Below, in pieces: positions 18,342 through 29,771 of a DNA stretch of 64,000 nucleotides (position 1 is its first letter; every line of letters starts with the position of its first letter). Below the pieces are notes generated by a model. The model ran no database searches and was not told where the DNA came from. It saw only the letters and a list, made by a program, of their open reading frames with translations. Both the position numbers and the translations under genes were made by a program. Source of the stretch: Meira nashicola (taxonomy: Eukaryota; Basidiomycota; Exobasidiomycetes; Exobasidiales; Brachybasidiaceae); the NCBI GenBank assembly GCA_001600355.1, contig BCJU01000003.1, positions 2,732,519 through 2,796,518 of the forward strand, given 5' to 3'.

Positions 18342-21300
18342 ATGGACCGATCATCTACTCCTCGTGCTTCTCAACAGCAACAAAGACAGCAGGGAAGTAG
18401 CAGTAGTAGTAGTAACAATAATACTCATTATGGAAATATAGGTATTGGACAACGTCGAGGAAAGAATAGAAGTAGAAGTGGCAGCGAAGAATTATCACAA
18501 ATCATTGCCGAAGCACAAAGGGCGAAAAATGAACAAAAAATGCATTCGAATGGCTTTTGGCCTATCTCTAATGGTTTCTCTCGACCTACTTCCGTCACTC
18601 CAACACCATACAACCTAAATGGAGATGTACATGAGAACGGGAATGCAGAAGAAGAGCAATCGAGAACAACTTCTCCCGGATTATTGTCTTGGGTACGAAA
18701 TGCAATCATGTTAGGTCCATCAGGTCGTGCGGCGATACCTTTCGATGAGAACAATGACACGATCTCTCAAAGGAATCGATTTTCACCGACTGACCCGATC
18801 AAGCGCAATCAGACACCTCTACTGCCAGGCACTATACCCTCGTTTCATCATATTGATCGACAAAAGACATTAGAGCCTCCTTTGATGATCCAAGAAAGAC
18901 CCAGATCGGAACGAAGTTCAATCTCTTTCGATGGCGGTTCAAGTGTAGGTCATGATTCTTTAGAGTCATATGATTTTGCTGCATCTATTCGAAGATCTTC
19001 CACTGTATCTTCAGTGAGCACGGCATCGTCCGCAATTGCTTCTTCTCATCGTAGATCAGCTACCGATGCTACAGTCAATGATACTGAAGATGATGATTCG
19101 GATCAAGAAGATGTTTATGCGCCTTTTGCACAAAGACAACATGGACCTTCGCTCATTCGACCAACAGCAAGACGTGAGGCATTAGGATTCGGGCCGCCCT
19201 CTCCTCCCACTTCGGTTCCGCAAAATGAATTCCAAAACCGAACTTCATCAACGGCACTTGGACACGGATATGGGATTACAGGTAGCGAACATAATCTCAA
19301 TATATCGGAAGGTGAGTGAAGATAAAGTGTACTGTCAGAATGACAGTGAAGTGGGAATTGTTTGCTGGCTTTTAATTCATACCGCAAAGAGAGAAAGGAT
19401 TGGAGTAGTGTTGCGGTGATGTGCGCGGAATAACGGAGTATCTGCTTTATCGCGGCTTGAACAACGGATTGAGTAATTCCGTCACATGCATTGACTCCGA
19501 CTGTTAAGCGGCGTAATTGTATGGTTGACATGGGGAAGGGTGATCCGAGAAAGATGGTCTATTTTGATCATCTCATCATCATCATCATTAAATTCTGTTA
19601 TGCTATCTCACAATAAAGAAGATGCCTTTATTTATGCTTCTTTTTAGTAGGAGGTCTGATGCTGACCATTTCCCTATTACACATCTTCCAGCTGCACAGG
19701 AATCTGGTCAAACATACGTAACCGATACAGAAGAAGCAAGGACAATACCAAGCGTGATCGTTTCAACAGCTTCACCACAACTCAATTCACAAGAGTTAGA
19801 ATCCAATACACCTATATCTGGATGGGTTGAAGCAAATCATAGTGAATCAGCAACTCCAAAACCAGCAGAAAGAGTGGTACAATCAACAGAATCGGCTCAC
19901 CGATTAGCAGAAATTAGTGCAGGAAAACAAGCTGGCAGCGATTTGACAGAAATCGTTCATGATATCGATAGCCTCAATGTTGCCAAAAAACCTCGTAAAC
20001 ACGTCCATGGCAAAGGACATCACACATTCGAAGAGAGTAGTATTGATACAGCTTTTACTGGAGATGGAGAAGATTTGAATGATACTTTGGGAAGGCCAAA
20101 ATCACCCGAAGAATTAATACGACTTCGACAAAGCAGAGAACGTGTCGTTTTGGGATCACAAGGTGCCAATACACGAGCAGGTCAAGCTGCTCCAATTCGA
20201 CGTGCAAGAGCAGCTAGTATGGCGAAAGAACTTCATCAAAAGAATGTGTCACCGCCATCCAGAACGGAAGATATAGCATCTAGTGAGCAAAGACCTATGA
20301 CAACGTTGCAAAGATCTGCCTCTTCTTCCAAGGCTTTGGTAGATTCAAGATCGGCCCGAATTAATTCTGGAGATAACGGACCAGCACCTTCTCCGCACAA
20401 AGGGCGAAAAGAGGCATCAGAAGAACTAAAGTCACCTAAAAGTGGCATGCGGATGCGCAGACCTTTAGGATTTTTGAGTAAAAGGCGTGATATTTCTGAA
20501 TCATCTGTCGATTCTACACACTCGCATTCCCGTTCAGCAAGTTTGAATGTAGTTGATTCTCTGCCGGAACTTAAGAAAGAAAATGTACCTTTTTGGAGAT
20601 TGGGAATCGGTAGAGATAAGAGAAATGTGTCATCACAAGAAACAAATAAGAACAAAGACCCGGAGAAGGAAGCGAAGGAGAGTAAGGAAGGAGAGTCTAG
20701 GGAAGTGGCAGCTAAAACTGAACAAGAAAGCATCCCAAGTCTAGGACGAAAATCGGCTCAAAAAGGTACACACTTGTGTCTTTCTGACGATAAGGCTCAC
20801 AAGTCATATCGATTAGGTGCTCTGAAAGGTGAAGTGAAACCTCGTCGGATTCGTGTACGACATCGTAATAAGCCTACAAAGGAAAGAGAATTCAGCAACC
20901 TATATCTCGTACAAGAATTACATCTTGGTGGACGAGCAGCTGCAAATGTCAATGCTGGATTATCACCTTCTGCTTCACCTCTGCTAAAACCTCAAAAGGC
21001 ACTGGCAAGTACGTCTCAGACAAGTTTGACAGGCTCAGATTCAGGACAGAATGTTGCTAATGGAAAAAGAAAAGCCACATGGGTAATGAAATTCAGCTTG
21101 GATGGAAAGTATCTTGCCGTTGCAGGACAGGATGCTGTTATTCGAGTTTTCGGTGTTTTGGATTCCCCTATTGCTCGATCGAGTGCACTGCAATTGACAA
21201 AGGATGTCAATCCATCAGAGCTCTTGCCTGGATCACCTAGAACCAGAGATACCGATTTGAGTGTTTCAGAAGAATTTAACATGTCAAAGAACAAAACCGA

Positions 21301-22738
21301 AAGTGAAGCAGAAGTGGATCAAAGCAAAGATTGGAGTCACGAAGTTGATTCAGGCTTAGTCTTTACACCAGATCCGATTAAAGAATTTAAAGGACACACA
21401 AGTGACATTTTAGATCTTAGCTGGAGCAAAGGCGGTTTCTTGCTCAGTGCAAGTATGGACAAAACAGCTCGTGTTTGGCATCTTTCTTGGCCCAACAATT
21501 TAGTCGCATTTGTTCATGGAGATTTCGTAACGAGTGCAGTCTTTCATCCTCGTGATGATCGATTCTTTTTGAGTGGCTCTTTGGATGGTAAATTACGCTT
21601 ATGGAATATATCGACAAAGAAAGTTCAAGCAAGTCAAGAAGTACCAGGCCTGATTACAGCTTGTGCTTTTACTCATTCTGGTAATACTGCTTGTGTGGGA
21701 ACATTTTCAGGTGCTGCGTTATTCTATCAGACGGATGGACTCGTTTTCACTTCTTCTGTTGCAGTTCGATCTGCATCTGGAAAACATCAAAAGGGCGGTA
21801 GAAAGATTACTGCGATAGAGCCAATATTGACAGAAGAAGCCTTTTCTGCTATTTCAAACCTTGACGGAAAAGAAGAACAACAATCTAGTCTACAGAATAC
21901 CAGCGAAAGAGTCTTGATCACATCAAATGATAGTCGTGTACGTGCTTTTGATATCGGATCAAAATCAATGATTGTGCGTTACAAAGCCAAAACATATACC
22001 AATCGATCTTCTCAAATTCGTGCCACACTTACAGATGATAATACATTCATCCTTGCTGGTAGCGAAGCAACATCAAGCAGCGAAGGTGGACAAGTTCATA
22101 TTTGGTCAAGTGCGGCAAATTTGTTTGACATTTCTCAAAAAGGTTTGCTATCAAAGCTTGCTTCTGGCGGAATGAATGCTGTTGCGGCTGCAAATCAAAA
22201 GACGACGAGTTTATTGAGAAGTGGAAGTCAAAAGGGTAATAGCGAAAAGACAAAAACTCGACCTTCTACTGCCAAAGAAGAAAGAAAAGTACAAAAGCAA
22301 AAAGATCGTTTGGATGTTATATTGGATGATACGGTTGAATACTTTACCGCACATGCTGGTACAGTTACATGTGCAATTATTGCGCCTGCTTTATCTAATG
22401 GTCATTTGAGAAAAGCAAATGATCCATTGCTTTCAATGAGTGAAGAAAAGATTCAACAAAGGCTTGCCGGTAACTCCACAGGTGACAATGAAGGACTTGC
22501 ACAATTTGGACGAACAATTTCAGCTGCAATGACTAGTCCGTTACGAATCGCTTCAGGTGGCCCTCAATCTTTCTCAACGGCTACTTCTACAGCATCATCC
22601 TCTGCCATAACACAATCGATCGGGCTCAGTAATAAAGTCAATCGGATCATCGTCACTGTCGATGATCAAGCCATCGTTCGCGTTTGGCGTAATGATTCTT
22701 TGGCTGTTCTTTCACCTTCTAATGGAAAAGGGAAATAA
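18342..22738 (+). CDS. DGR2: DGR2/WDR44-like WD40 protein, two exons
   Basis: I join 18342-19311 and 19692-22738 into a protein of 1338 residues. The first frame ends at an in-frame TGA directly inside a GTGAGT donor (19312). A pyrimidine-rich acceptor, ACATCTTCCAG at 19691, is the one nearby AG that restores the frame; the nearer TAGs at 19647 and 19650 do not. The second frame's own ATG (19622) is then inside the intron. Exon 1 is disordered and Ser/Gln-rich, with SWVRNAIMLGPSGR. Exon 2 holds RIRVRHRNKPTKEREFSNLY, the family block before the propeller, and WD repeats such as FKGHTSDILDLSWSKGGFLL, MDKTARVWHL and GSLDGKLRLWNI. Yeast Dgr2 and animal WDR44 (Rab11 effector) share this plan. The intron is long for this genome (380 nt). 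Two separate genes remain possible, but exon 1 alone has no stop context of its own. Confidence 0.8.
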
Positions 22739-22812
22739 TTGATTTGATTTATAGTGTTACAATACTGTACAATAAGACGCAAATCGCAGAGTGATTTCAA
22801 AACAATACCTTT

Positions 22813-24108
22813 TTACTCTTCATTTTCTTCTTTTTCTGGTAGCCATAGAGTGACCTGATCACCTGCAGTTGCAATCATCGCATTGCGCGGATTGAAAGCC
22901 GCAGATCGAATGAATTCGCCAGGATAGGCATCCAAGGAGAAAGTAGGTGTGAGCTGAGAGGCAGCTTGGAGATGAGTACTGCTATGATGACCTGCTTCTT
23001 TTTCTGTGATGTTCCAAAATATCACTTCCTTACTTCCCGATATGGAAAAAACATATTTTCCGTCTGGTGTCCAGCCACACTCTGTACCGCTGATGCCAGC
23101 TTCTTTCACCATAGGTGAATCTTTCTGTCTTGATATTGACGAAATTTCTCCAGCTTCTTTTGCATTGTTGTCCGTTAAGGCTTTTCGTAGGCTTTTCCTT
23201 CCTGTCAAACTGTAAATAGCAGATCCTTTTTGAGTGTCGAATATGTAGTGTGATGGACCGGAAGTGCCTACCAATAATTGAGATCCCGAAGGACTGAAAT
23301 GAAGAGAGGTGATCACTGCAATGTCATTATTACCATCACTATCGAAGAGATTAGGAATCTCCATTTGCTTGAATGGTTTCTGGGAAGGGGCAAGAACAAA
23401 CATTAGATTAGAAGATTATTATCGTATGATATCGGTCGTACTCACCTCGGCCCATTTTCGCGCATCATAGAGGAATACCTTATTTGTTTCGTTGAAAGCC
23501 AAAGCAAATATTGTGCCAGTCGGATCATAACGAATGATTGGATGACCTTGCATTACCATACATGCTTGCGAAGATGGTGACCTTAAATCCCAAAGTCGAA
23601 CGGATTCGTAAACAGCGGCAGACATGAAAGCGTTTGCAGAGGTAGGCGACATATCTAAGGAAGAGACTCGATTCATATGACCTTTAAAATAGCTCAAATA
23701 TTTGTTTTCTGCTAACGAATGATATCTGATCGCATGATCTACTTTTGTACTCGCATGAACCATATTATTGATATCATGGGTGAACCGAACTAGATCTACG
23801 CCATACTTTTTGGAATAATTTGTACTTGCCAATCGACCACTTGACATGCTAAACAATTGAATCTTTTCATCATCTCCACATGTAAGTAAACGATCTCCTC
23901 GATCGTCAAAACAAATTGATGTGATACTGTTTCCAGTCGTAACGACTGGATTGCCGTATGTTTTATCGGGAGAAAAAGAGCGTAATAGCTTCTCGTTCAA
24001 AGGGACTAATTTGGCTGGCGGCTTGGTACTTGAAGAGCCCACTGCATGCTTTCCAGACTTGCTTTTTCTATCGTGATGGCTGTTTGATGTTGACACTATT
24101 GCTGACAT
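22813..24108 (-). CDS. SWD2: SWD2/WDR82 WD40 protein, two exons
   Basis: Exons (minus strand) 24108-23446 and 23379-22813; intron of 66 nt with GTGAGT donor and TTCCCAG acceptor; protein of 409 residues. The join gives LYDARKWAEKPFKQMEI, matching WDR82 LYDLRSFDKGPF. Swd2 is a shared subunit of the COMPASS H3K4 methyltransferase and of the cleavage/polyadenylation machinery or PP1 (PNUTS) complexes. Features: LLRSFSPDKTYGNPV, DRGDRLLTCGDDEKIQLFSM, YGVDLVRFTHD, SYFKGHMNRVSSLDMSP and SVRLWDLRSP. The longest frame starts at a non-ATG codon farther up (24246); ATG 24108 (MSAIVSTS) fits. The family is usually 315-360 residues; this one carries a charged insertion of about 40 residues (around GRKSLRKALTDNNAKEAG) between two blades. 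Divergent from CCA1 across a 217-bp shared promoter. Confidence 0.88.
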
Positions 24109-24325
24109 GATGAAATTATTGACATGATGTTGATGTTTGACGAGAAGGAATAAAGAAACAAACACCTGCATTACAACCACGCTAAAATCCATACTCGTAC
24201 AAAATCCGCGAAGAAATGGAAAAGCTCCACAAGCGGGCACTAACACGAAAGGAGAAAAAAGTGCAAAAAAAAGTCATTAACCTTCTTTCTTTGTACCACG
24301 AGTTCAACGACATGCATTCGTTTCA
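24109..24325. promoter_or_regulatory. Short shared promoter of SWD2 and CCA1
   Basis: Only 217 bp separate the two divergent ATGs, so both promoters must overlap here. No clear TATA box, as is common for constitutive genes. Confidence 0.5.
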
Positions 24326-26368
24326 ATGAGAGCATGTCTAATAAAAAGGTCACATAACATACAAGGAAGCGGAACGTTTGCACGTAATCTTTCGAGAACT
24401 CAATCAAGCACATTTTTGCAAAGAGGGAGATTACGACCGGCTACTTTCAATTTGCACGTCTCTCGTCCAGCTTCGGTCAAAACATTCAGTATGCATGCCA
24501 CTCAGCCTCTCTATGCATCTCCATCTGCTGGGTCCCATTCAGTAGCAAATGGAAACAGCCTTCCCAAAATCGACCTGACACCAATCGAAGGCGCAATTTG
24601 TCAATTACTTGATGATGCTTGTCGATGGATAGAGAAACATCAACCACAGCCTGATCCAGAACGATCGGAGAATGCACAAGTAGACTATCGCGATGGCTGG
24701 ACATGCGAAGCAAGGATTGCAGGAGGATGGGTTAGGGATAAACTCCTAGGTCAAGCCTCTCACGACCTAGACGTATCCTTGTCAAGTTTGACAGGCTACG
24801 TTTTTGCTTTGTTTTTGGAAGCCTATCTGCTCTCACCAGAATTCTTGCAATCGGACTTGGCTCAGAATTCATCTTCTCCATTCCATGCACGCTCATCAGA
24901 AACGAATCAACTCGTTGGACACATCACAAAGATTGCAGCCAATCCCGATCAAAGCAAGAATCTCGAAACTGCGACTGCAAATGTGGCAGGTTTGTCTCTT
25001 GACTTCGTCAATCTACGTAAAGAAGTGTATGTTGGGAACAGCCGCATTCCAATCATGACATTTGGTACTGCTTTGGAGGATGCTGAGCGCAGAGACATTA
25101 CTATCAACTCTCTCTTTTACAATGTCCATACCCGATGTGTTGAAGATTTTACAGGTAAAGGATTATCCGATATGCGTGATCGAATCATTCGAACGCCTCT
25201 CGAGCCTCAGCAGACCTTCTTGGACGATCCTCTACGTGTGTTGCGCTGCGTTCGTTTTGCTAGTCGTCTTGGTTACGTCATCGATCAAAAAATCTTTTCT
25301 TGCCTTGAAGATGATCGAGGTGAGGAAATTCGTAGCGCTCTTTCCTCAAAAGTTTCGCGTGAACGCTTTGGAATCGAAGTGAACAAGATGATGCTCGGTC
25401 CAGATCCTGCAGGAGCTCTTGTATTGATTGAGAAAATGCATTTGTACGATGTCGTCTTCGGCCCACCTCCTGGTGAAGTAATACGAGCAAGCAAGCTAGG
25501 CCATGAAGAGGTAGAGAGGGCTGTCTTGCTACTCGCCGCAATCCGAACCATTCGTGCAAAGCAAGGGAAGGGTTCCGAGATAGCATTCTTGAACGCCATT
25601 AAAGATGATGAAGAAGTGCAAAGGCTTTTGTACTATTCGGCAGCTTTGTTGCCGCTCAGAGGCGCAGAGTGGGAAGAGAAGAAAGGCAAGTGGCAATGGG
25701 CAGGAGCATGTGTGGTATTGCGGGGACTCAAGCTGGGTGTTAAGACAACAAAAGATCCATTGACTTGTCTTTGGAAATCAGCAGAAATCCTACACCGACC
25801 TACTCAAGAAGTCTTTGTCGCAACTCATGAACAATACAGAGGACGATTCATTCCATCTCTCGGATCGAATCAGATCAGTGAAAGGGCTACAAGAGCTCTT
25901 CTCGCTCGTCATCCAGAGATGCACCGTACAGATATTGGGATCACGATCGAGTTGCGATTGTTATGGTCCCTCATCTCTGATTTAACGTTAGACCATAGCC
26001 TTTGGTCATCTTCAACGCCTTCATCGCACGAAGCAGAAAAGGCTCTTCGATCGTCTGTAGCAGAAAATTATTATGATTTTTACCGCCAATTGGAAAGAGA
26101 AGGAGTTCTTTCTCGAATTGATGAGCGTGTAATACTAGATGGAAAGGAGATATTAGAGACTTTACAGGTCAAGCCAGGTGCGCTGATGTCAATCATTACG
26201 AAACAAGTTGAAGCTTGGCAATTTGACAGAGATTTACGAAATCGTTCAATCGAAGATGTCAAATCAGAATGTAAACAGTGGCTTCGATCGGAGTGGGATC
26301 GTGGTGGAATTGTACCACTAGACCAGCGGGAAACGAAGCCTGCTGGATCGAAAAAGAGGGCAAAATAA
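24326..26368 (+). CDS. CCA1: CCA-adding enzyme (tRNA nucleotidyltransferase)
   Basis: Protein of 680 residues. It adds or repairs the CCA end of tRNAs without a template. Visible class II signatures: RIAGGWVRDKLLG and SHDLDVSLS (the GG and DxD metal-binding motifs), ERRDITINSLFYNV with DFTGKGLSDMRDRIIRTP (motif B region), and DPLRVLRCVRFASRLGY (the DxxR nucleotide-recognition motif is in the later RERFGIEVNKM region). Residues 1-55 are basic, Arg/Ser-rich and lack acids, a typical mitochondrial presequence. An in-frame Met at residue 56 (MHATQPLY) could start a cytosolic/nuclear form; the yeast gene makes both forms from alternative starts. Length is greater than yeast Cca1 (546). Convergent with MDP1, 70 bp between stops. 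Confidence 0.92.
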   Translation: MRACLIKRSHNIQGSGTFARNLSRTQSSTFLQRGRLRPATFNLHVSRPASVKTFSMHATQPLYASPSAGSHSVANGNSLPKIDLTPIEGAICQLLDDACRWIEKHQPQPDPERSENAQVDYRDGWTCEARIAGGWVRDKLLGQASHDLDVSLSSLTGYVFALFLEAYLLSPEFLQSDLAQNSSSPFHARSSETNQLVGHITKIAANPDQSKNLETATANVAGLSLDFVNLRKEVYVGNSRIPIMTFGTALEDAERRDITINSLFYNVHTRCVEDFTGKGLSDMRDRIIRTPLEPQQTFLDDPLRVLRCVRFASRLGYVIDQKIFSCLEDDRGEEIRSALSSKVSRERFGIEVNKMMLGPDPAGALVLIEKMHLYDVVFGPPPGEVIRASKLGHEEVERAVLLLAAIRTIRAKQGKGSEIAFLNAIKDDEEVQRLLYYSAALLPLRGAEWEEKKGKWQWAGACVVLRGLKLGVKTTKDPLTCLWKSAEILHRPTQEVFVATHEQYRGRFIPSLGSNQISERATRALLARHPEMHRTDIGITIELRLLWSLISDLTLDHSLWSSSTPSSHEAEKALRSSVAENYYDFYRQLEREGVLSRIDERVILDGKEILETLQVKPGALMSIITKQVEAWQFDRDLRNRSIEDVKSECKQWLRSEWDRGGIVPLDQRETKPAGSKKRAK

Positions 26369-26438
26369 GCCACATCTTATGTAAAACAATTAATTGAATA
26401 TATTGTGCTGATATGATACATTGTTTGAATTCCAATCT

Positions 26439-27272
26439 CTATTCGAGTAACTCTTTACCGGCATCTGAATCACCTTGTCTTGCTTTCTTCTTTGCACGCC
26501 ATTGCCTTATTGCATTTTCAAAAGTTGCCAAATCTGTTCCTTGATGACCGACAAGTTCAAAATGAACGCCAAGTTTTGATGAAACTTCTGCATTTCTATA
26601 TTCATCATCAAAGAAAATCATATCTTCATATGCAATTCCAGTTTTTTCATGTAATTTACGAAAATGAGTAATTTTTGAACCTGGATAAATTTCTAATTGA
26701 TCGAATAATTTCATCGCTGGAATTGGAGTATAAGTTTGCCTTCCTTTACCGTTATTTGATTGACGTATTGATGATGCTGTATCTGTATTTTCCGATTCTT
26801 GTAAACTTATTCCATCATCAACGATTAAAAGATTATTCAATGCTTGTCGTGCTACTGTTGGTGCACATGTACGTGAAGCAGCCGCAACGGTGATACGTTT
26901 ACTGTGTAGAAAGAAAAGAATTGGAGGAATGTGCGGATAAAGCGATAAAGGTGTTCCAGAACGATCATATACTTTATTTAAACTTTCTCCTCTTCTTTTC
27001 AGTGGAGGATCTACATGGGTATCAACCCATAAAGGCCAACAGGTATAATCCAAATCAAAAGCAACCAACTTTGGTAATGGATCTCCTAGTCTTTCCAAAC
27101 TTTCTCGAACATGCTTTGACATTGATTGTCCGTTCATAAATATGTTTGCATTTTCACTATCTGATCCTGAAGAAGCTCTATTCCGACCTTTGACCATATC
27201 GATGTGGCTTTCTGAGGAATATGGTGGTAAAAAGAATGCATCTTTCAAACTTTCATTCTTCAGTGGAGGCAT
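26439..27272 (-). CDS. MDP1: Magnesium-dependent phosphatase-1 (MDP-1), HAD superfamily
   Basis: Protein of 277 residues. MDP-1 enzymes are small Mg-dependent HAD phosphatases linked to protein-tyrosine or glycated-sugar dephosphorylation. Motif I is VAFDLDYTCWPLWVDTH (DxDxT, catalytic Asp first). Motif II is ITVAAASRTCAP. The motif III/IV block is KITHFRKLHEKTGIAYEDMIFFDDEYRN. All catalytic residues are present. The family is usually 160-200 residues; here the N-terminus is longer by about 70 residues of low complexity, and a short Ser/Asn insert sits before the MKLFDQLEIYPG stretch. ATG start confirmed at 27272. Confidence 0.88.
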   Translation of the reverse strand: MPPLKNESLKDAFFLPPYSSESHIDMVKGRNRASSGSDSENANIFMNGQSMSKHVRESLERLGDPLPKLVAFDLDYTCWPLWVDTHVDPPLKRRGESLNKVYDRSGTPLSLYPHIPPILFFLHSKRITVAAASRTCAPTVARQALNNLLIVDDGISLQESENTDTASSIRQSNNGKGRQTYTPIPAMKLFDQLEIYPGSKITHFRKLHEKTGIAYEDMIFFDDEYRNAEVSSKLGVHFELVGHQGTDLATFENAIRQWRAKKKARQGDSDAGKELLE

Positions 27273-27797
27273 TAGGTGAATCTTCCTTGTAAAAACGCGC
27301 CGGCGCTTACATAATTGCTTTACCTCTGCTCATTTCAGCTTTCTATCTTTCAACATGCAACAGACCGAAATAATATTGTAATGCTTCCATTAGTCCCAAG
27401 TAAGCAATAAAAAAAAGGATATGGGGTGGAGAATTTGGAGCAAGGAAAAGAATTGCAAAGAAGGGGGAAAAAAGTGAAAGGTACACAAAAACAATAATAT
27501 AGAAGGGAGAGTAAAATAAGAGCTTATTTTGGGACAAAATGAAGAAAAGAAGGGGCAAAGATCATCAAAGCTCAATCAATGCGCCGCTTTTTGATCCTCC
27601 TTTGATTGGTGTATGTGATAATTTCAATCTTGAATATCATGCAGCAACAATCTTGCAAGGAATATCCAAAGTATTCATTATCCATATATGGTGCGGTCAT
27701 TGCAATGAATAAAAACATCATCGCAATAGGGTATTTTTTGCGGCGGCCTTTCCTGGTGATACAAGAGAACAGATGAAGAAGCTTCACGATTGACACC
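27273..27797. other. Intergenic, MDP1 promoter and ERG5 3' end
   Basis: 525 bp with A/T-rich tracts. Small frames on the minus strand are low-complexity Phe/Leu strings created by the A/T runs. No gene seen. Confidence 0.45.
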
Positions 27798-29771
27798 TTA
27801 CATAGCAGCTGCTTCTTCTGGACTCATATTCAAAGAAGGTGTTGGTCTAGGTGTAAATTTGAATCTTGCTTGATCTTTGGGGAAGATGCAACATAAGATT
27901 TCAACTTGTTCGCTTTGTGGTGTAACTTCGTGTTCCCAATTCATCATTACACTTGCTGCACTCAAAACTGCAGTCAAATGCATTTGTGCATATTGTTGTC
28001 CGATGCAATGATGAGGTCCAGATCCGAAAACGAGCCAATTGCGTGTATTTTGTTGTGCAGGGCTATCTTTACCTTCCATCCATCTTTCAGGTTTCAAAGC
28101 ATCAGGTTGTGGGTATGCTTTAGGATCATGCAAACTGTTCCAGAATGAAGGAATGACCATTGCACCTTTTGGCACAGTGTAATTGGCATCGATTGGGAAA
28201 GGTTTCAATGCTTTGTATGGTACCATGATCACCGGTGGCTTCAATCGTAAACTTTCTTTGACACAAGAACGAGTGTATTCCATTTGATCGATAAGGTCAA
28301 CCGTTAGAGGAGCATCAAGATCGCCGGCACGTAAACGGTATTGTTCTTCACGAACTTTGCGAAGGATTTCTGGGCGATCGGCAACATGTTGGAACAAATA
28401 AACAAGAGCACTTGACATAGCATCTTGACTGGCGAATAAGAAACTTAAAACGACCAAAGCGATTTCCCGATCAGAGAAATCACGAACCAAAATTCTACGA
28501 GCATCACTTCCCAATTCTGGATTTTCACGTTCTAATCTGGCATCCAACATTGCTTTGATCCATGCATCTGTCAAGCATTTCACTTCTTCACCTTCTGCCA
28601 TGCGAACCTTTGATTGAGCAGCAGCAGACATGAAAAGTTTCATAACCATCTTTCTTGCTTGAATGGCACGGTATACTTTTGTGCCGGGCAATGGGATAGG
28701 GAAATTGACCAATTCCAAAGCCATTGTGATAGCCCAATATTTCTCAGATACCAATTTTGCATCTTTATCGGTGATATAGTCACCACAGAAGACACGCAAA
28801 GAGGTTTCCATGTTCAGATCGCGCATTAGCATTTGGTATGGCTTTGGGTTTGGATCTTTGTCGGCCAACCATTCGGAGAAATACCGTTTGTAAATGTCTT
28901 GCTGAATTCCAAGATAGATTTCCAAGGCACGGGCAGTGAATAAATTGTTTAATCCTTTGCGGTAATCGAGATGTGGCTTACCGTTCAAAAAGACCCTGAA
29001 GAGGAGGAAGTTGAAATTTAATGTCAGCTTATCCTTCTAAAATCAATCAAAGCGGGGTAGCGTGAGAAATGATGTCGCTTCATCTCTTTCCGACGGCGCC
29101 GTTACCACGCACAAGCGAACGGAGCGTATCCTTCATTCACTTCCGCCGTTCTGAGTTGTTGCATTTTATGTACTTACCAGTTGTCCGGGCAAATGATCGA
29201 TTTTGCCGCGTTAACAAGGCATGGTTCAGCGTATTGAGAACTGTTTAAAATTTTGCGTGTATGGTCAACAGATGATGCCACAACGATGAAACTGTAAGAA
29301 ATGGAGAATGGTTTCTGATGTCAGAACTGTGTAAGGAAAACTTGTTTTGATACTCTATACGCACATATGGAATACACTTGCAACACTGAGTGGTCCACTG
29401 TCCCAACCTAACTTGTATTTTGCCAAATCAGGTTTCATTGAATCAAGGAATTTACCTACGATTGGTGTTGTCCATTTAGGTCCGGGCAAATGTGCTTTCT
29501 TGCGACGGTACATGATTTGTTCCAAGATCAAAAGACTTGCAATGATTGCCAAGATGGTAAGGACGAGTTGCACAGGGCTTGTATCTTTAAGAGAAGGCAT
29601 GACTAATGACCGAATAGCATCTGTACCTTTACGTGCAAAGCCATTTTGACTTTTCAAAGCGGGATTAATGAATGTCTTGTTTGCATTCCATCCAAACAAA
29701 CCAGCTTGCTTTCCTGTTAGGCCTGAGCTAAAGGAAGGAGCGGCAGGTCTAAAAGAAGCAAAGGAAGACAT
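27798..29771 (-). CDS. ERG5: Cytochrome P450 61, sterol C-22 desaturase (ERG5), three exons
   Basis: Exons (minus strand) 29771-29365, 29291-29178 and 28995-27798; introns of 73 and 182 nt. All junctions have GT donors (GTGCGT, GTAAGT) and CAG acceptors, and the frame closes to 572 residues. ERG5 introduces the C-22 double bond in ergosterol synthesis, in the ER membrane. The N-terminal hydrophobic segment (VQLVLTILAIIASLLILEQI) is the anchor, followed by LPGPKWTTPIVGKFLDSMKP. The middle exon gives VASSVDHTRKILNSSQYAEP. The third starts VFLNGKPHLDYRKGLN. P450 hallmarks: KESLRLKPP (ExxR), PERWMEG, and the heme loop FGSGPHHCIGQQYA with the ligating Cys. The frame upstream of the first exon opens at TTG; ATG 29771 is the start. 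ERG5 identity is strong from exon joins and family text such as PGPKWTTP. Confidence 0.93.

Noticed and set aside
19622..19691. ATG at 19622 as start of the WD40 protein
   Set aside because: The region contains the intron end; the donor at 19312 and the acceptor at 19691 join in phase, and the preceding frame is otherwise left without a C-terminal domain.
27343..27796. Phe/Leu-rich minus-strand ORFs upstream of MDP1
   Set aside because: They come from A/T runs, have no signal or membrane-protein pattern beyond that, and start codons are weak.
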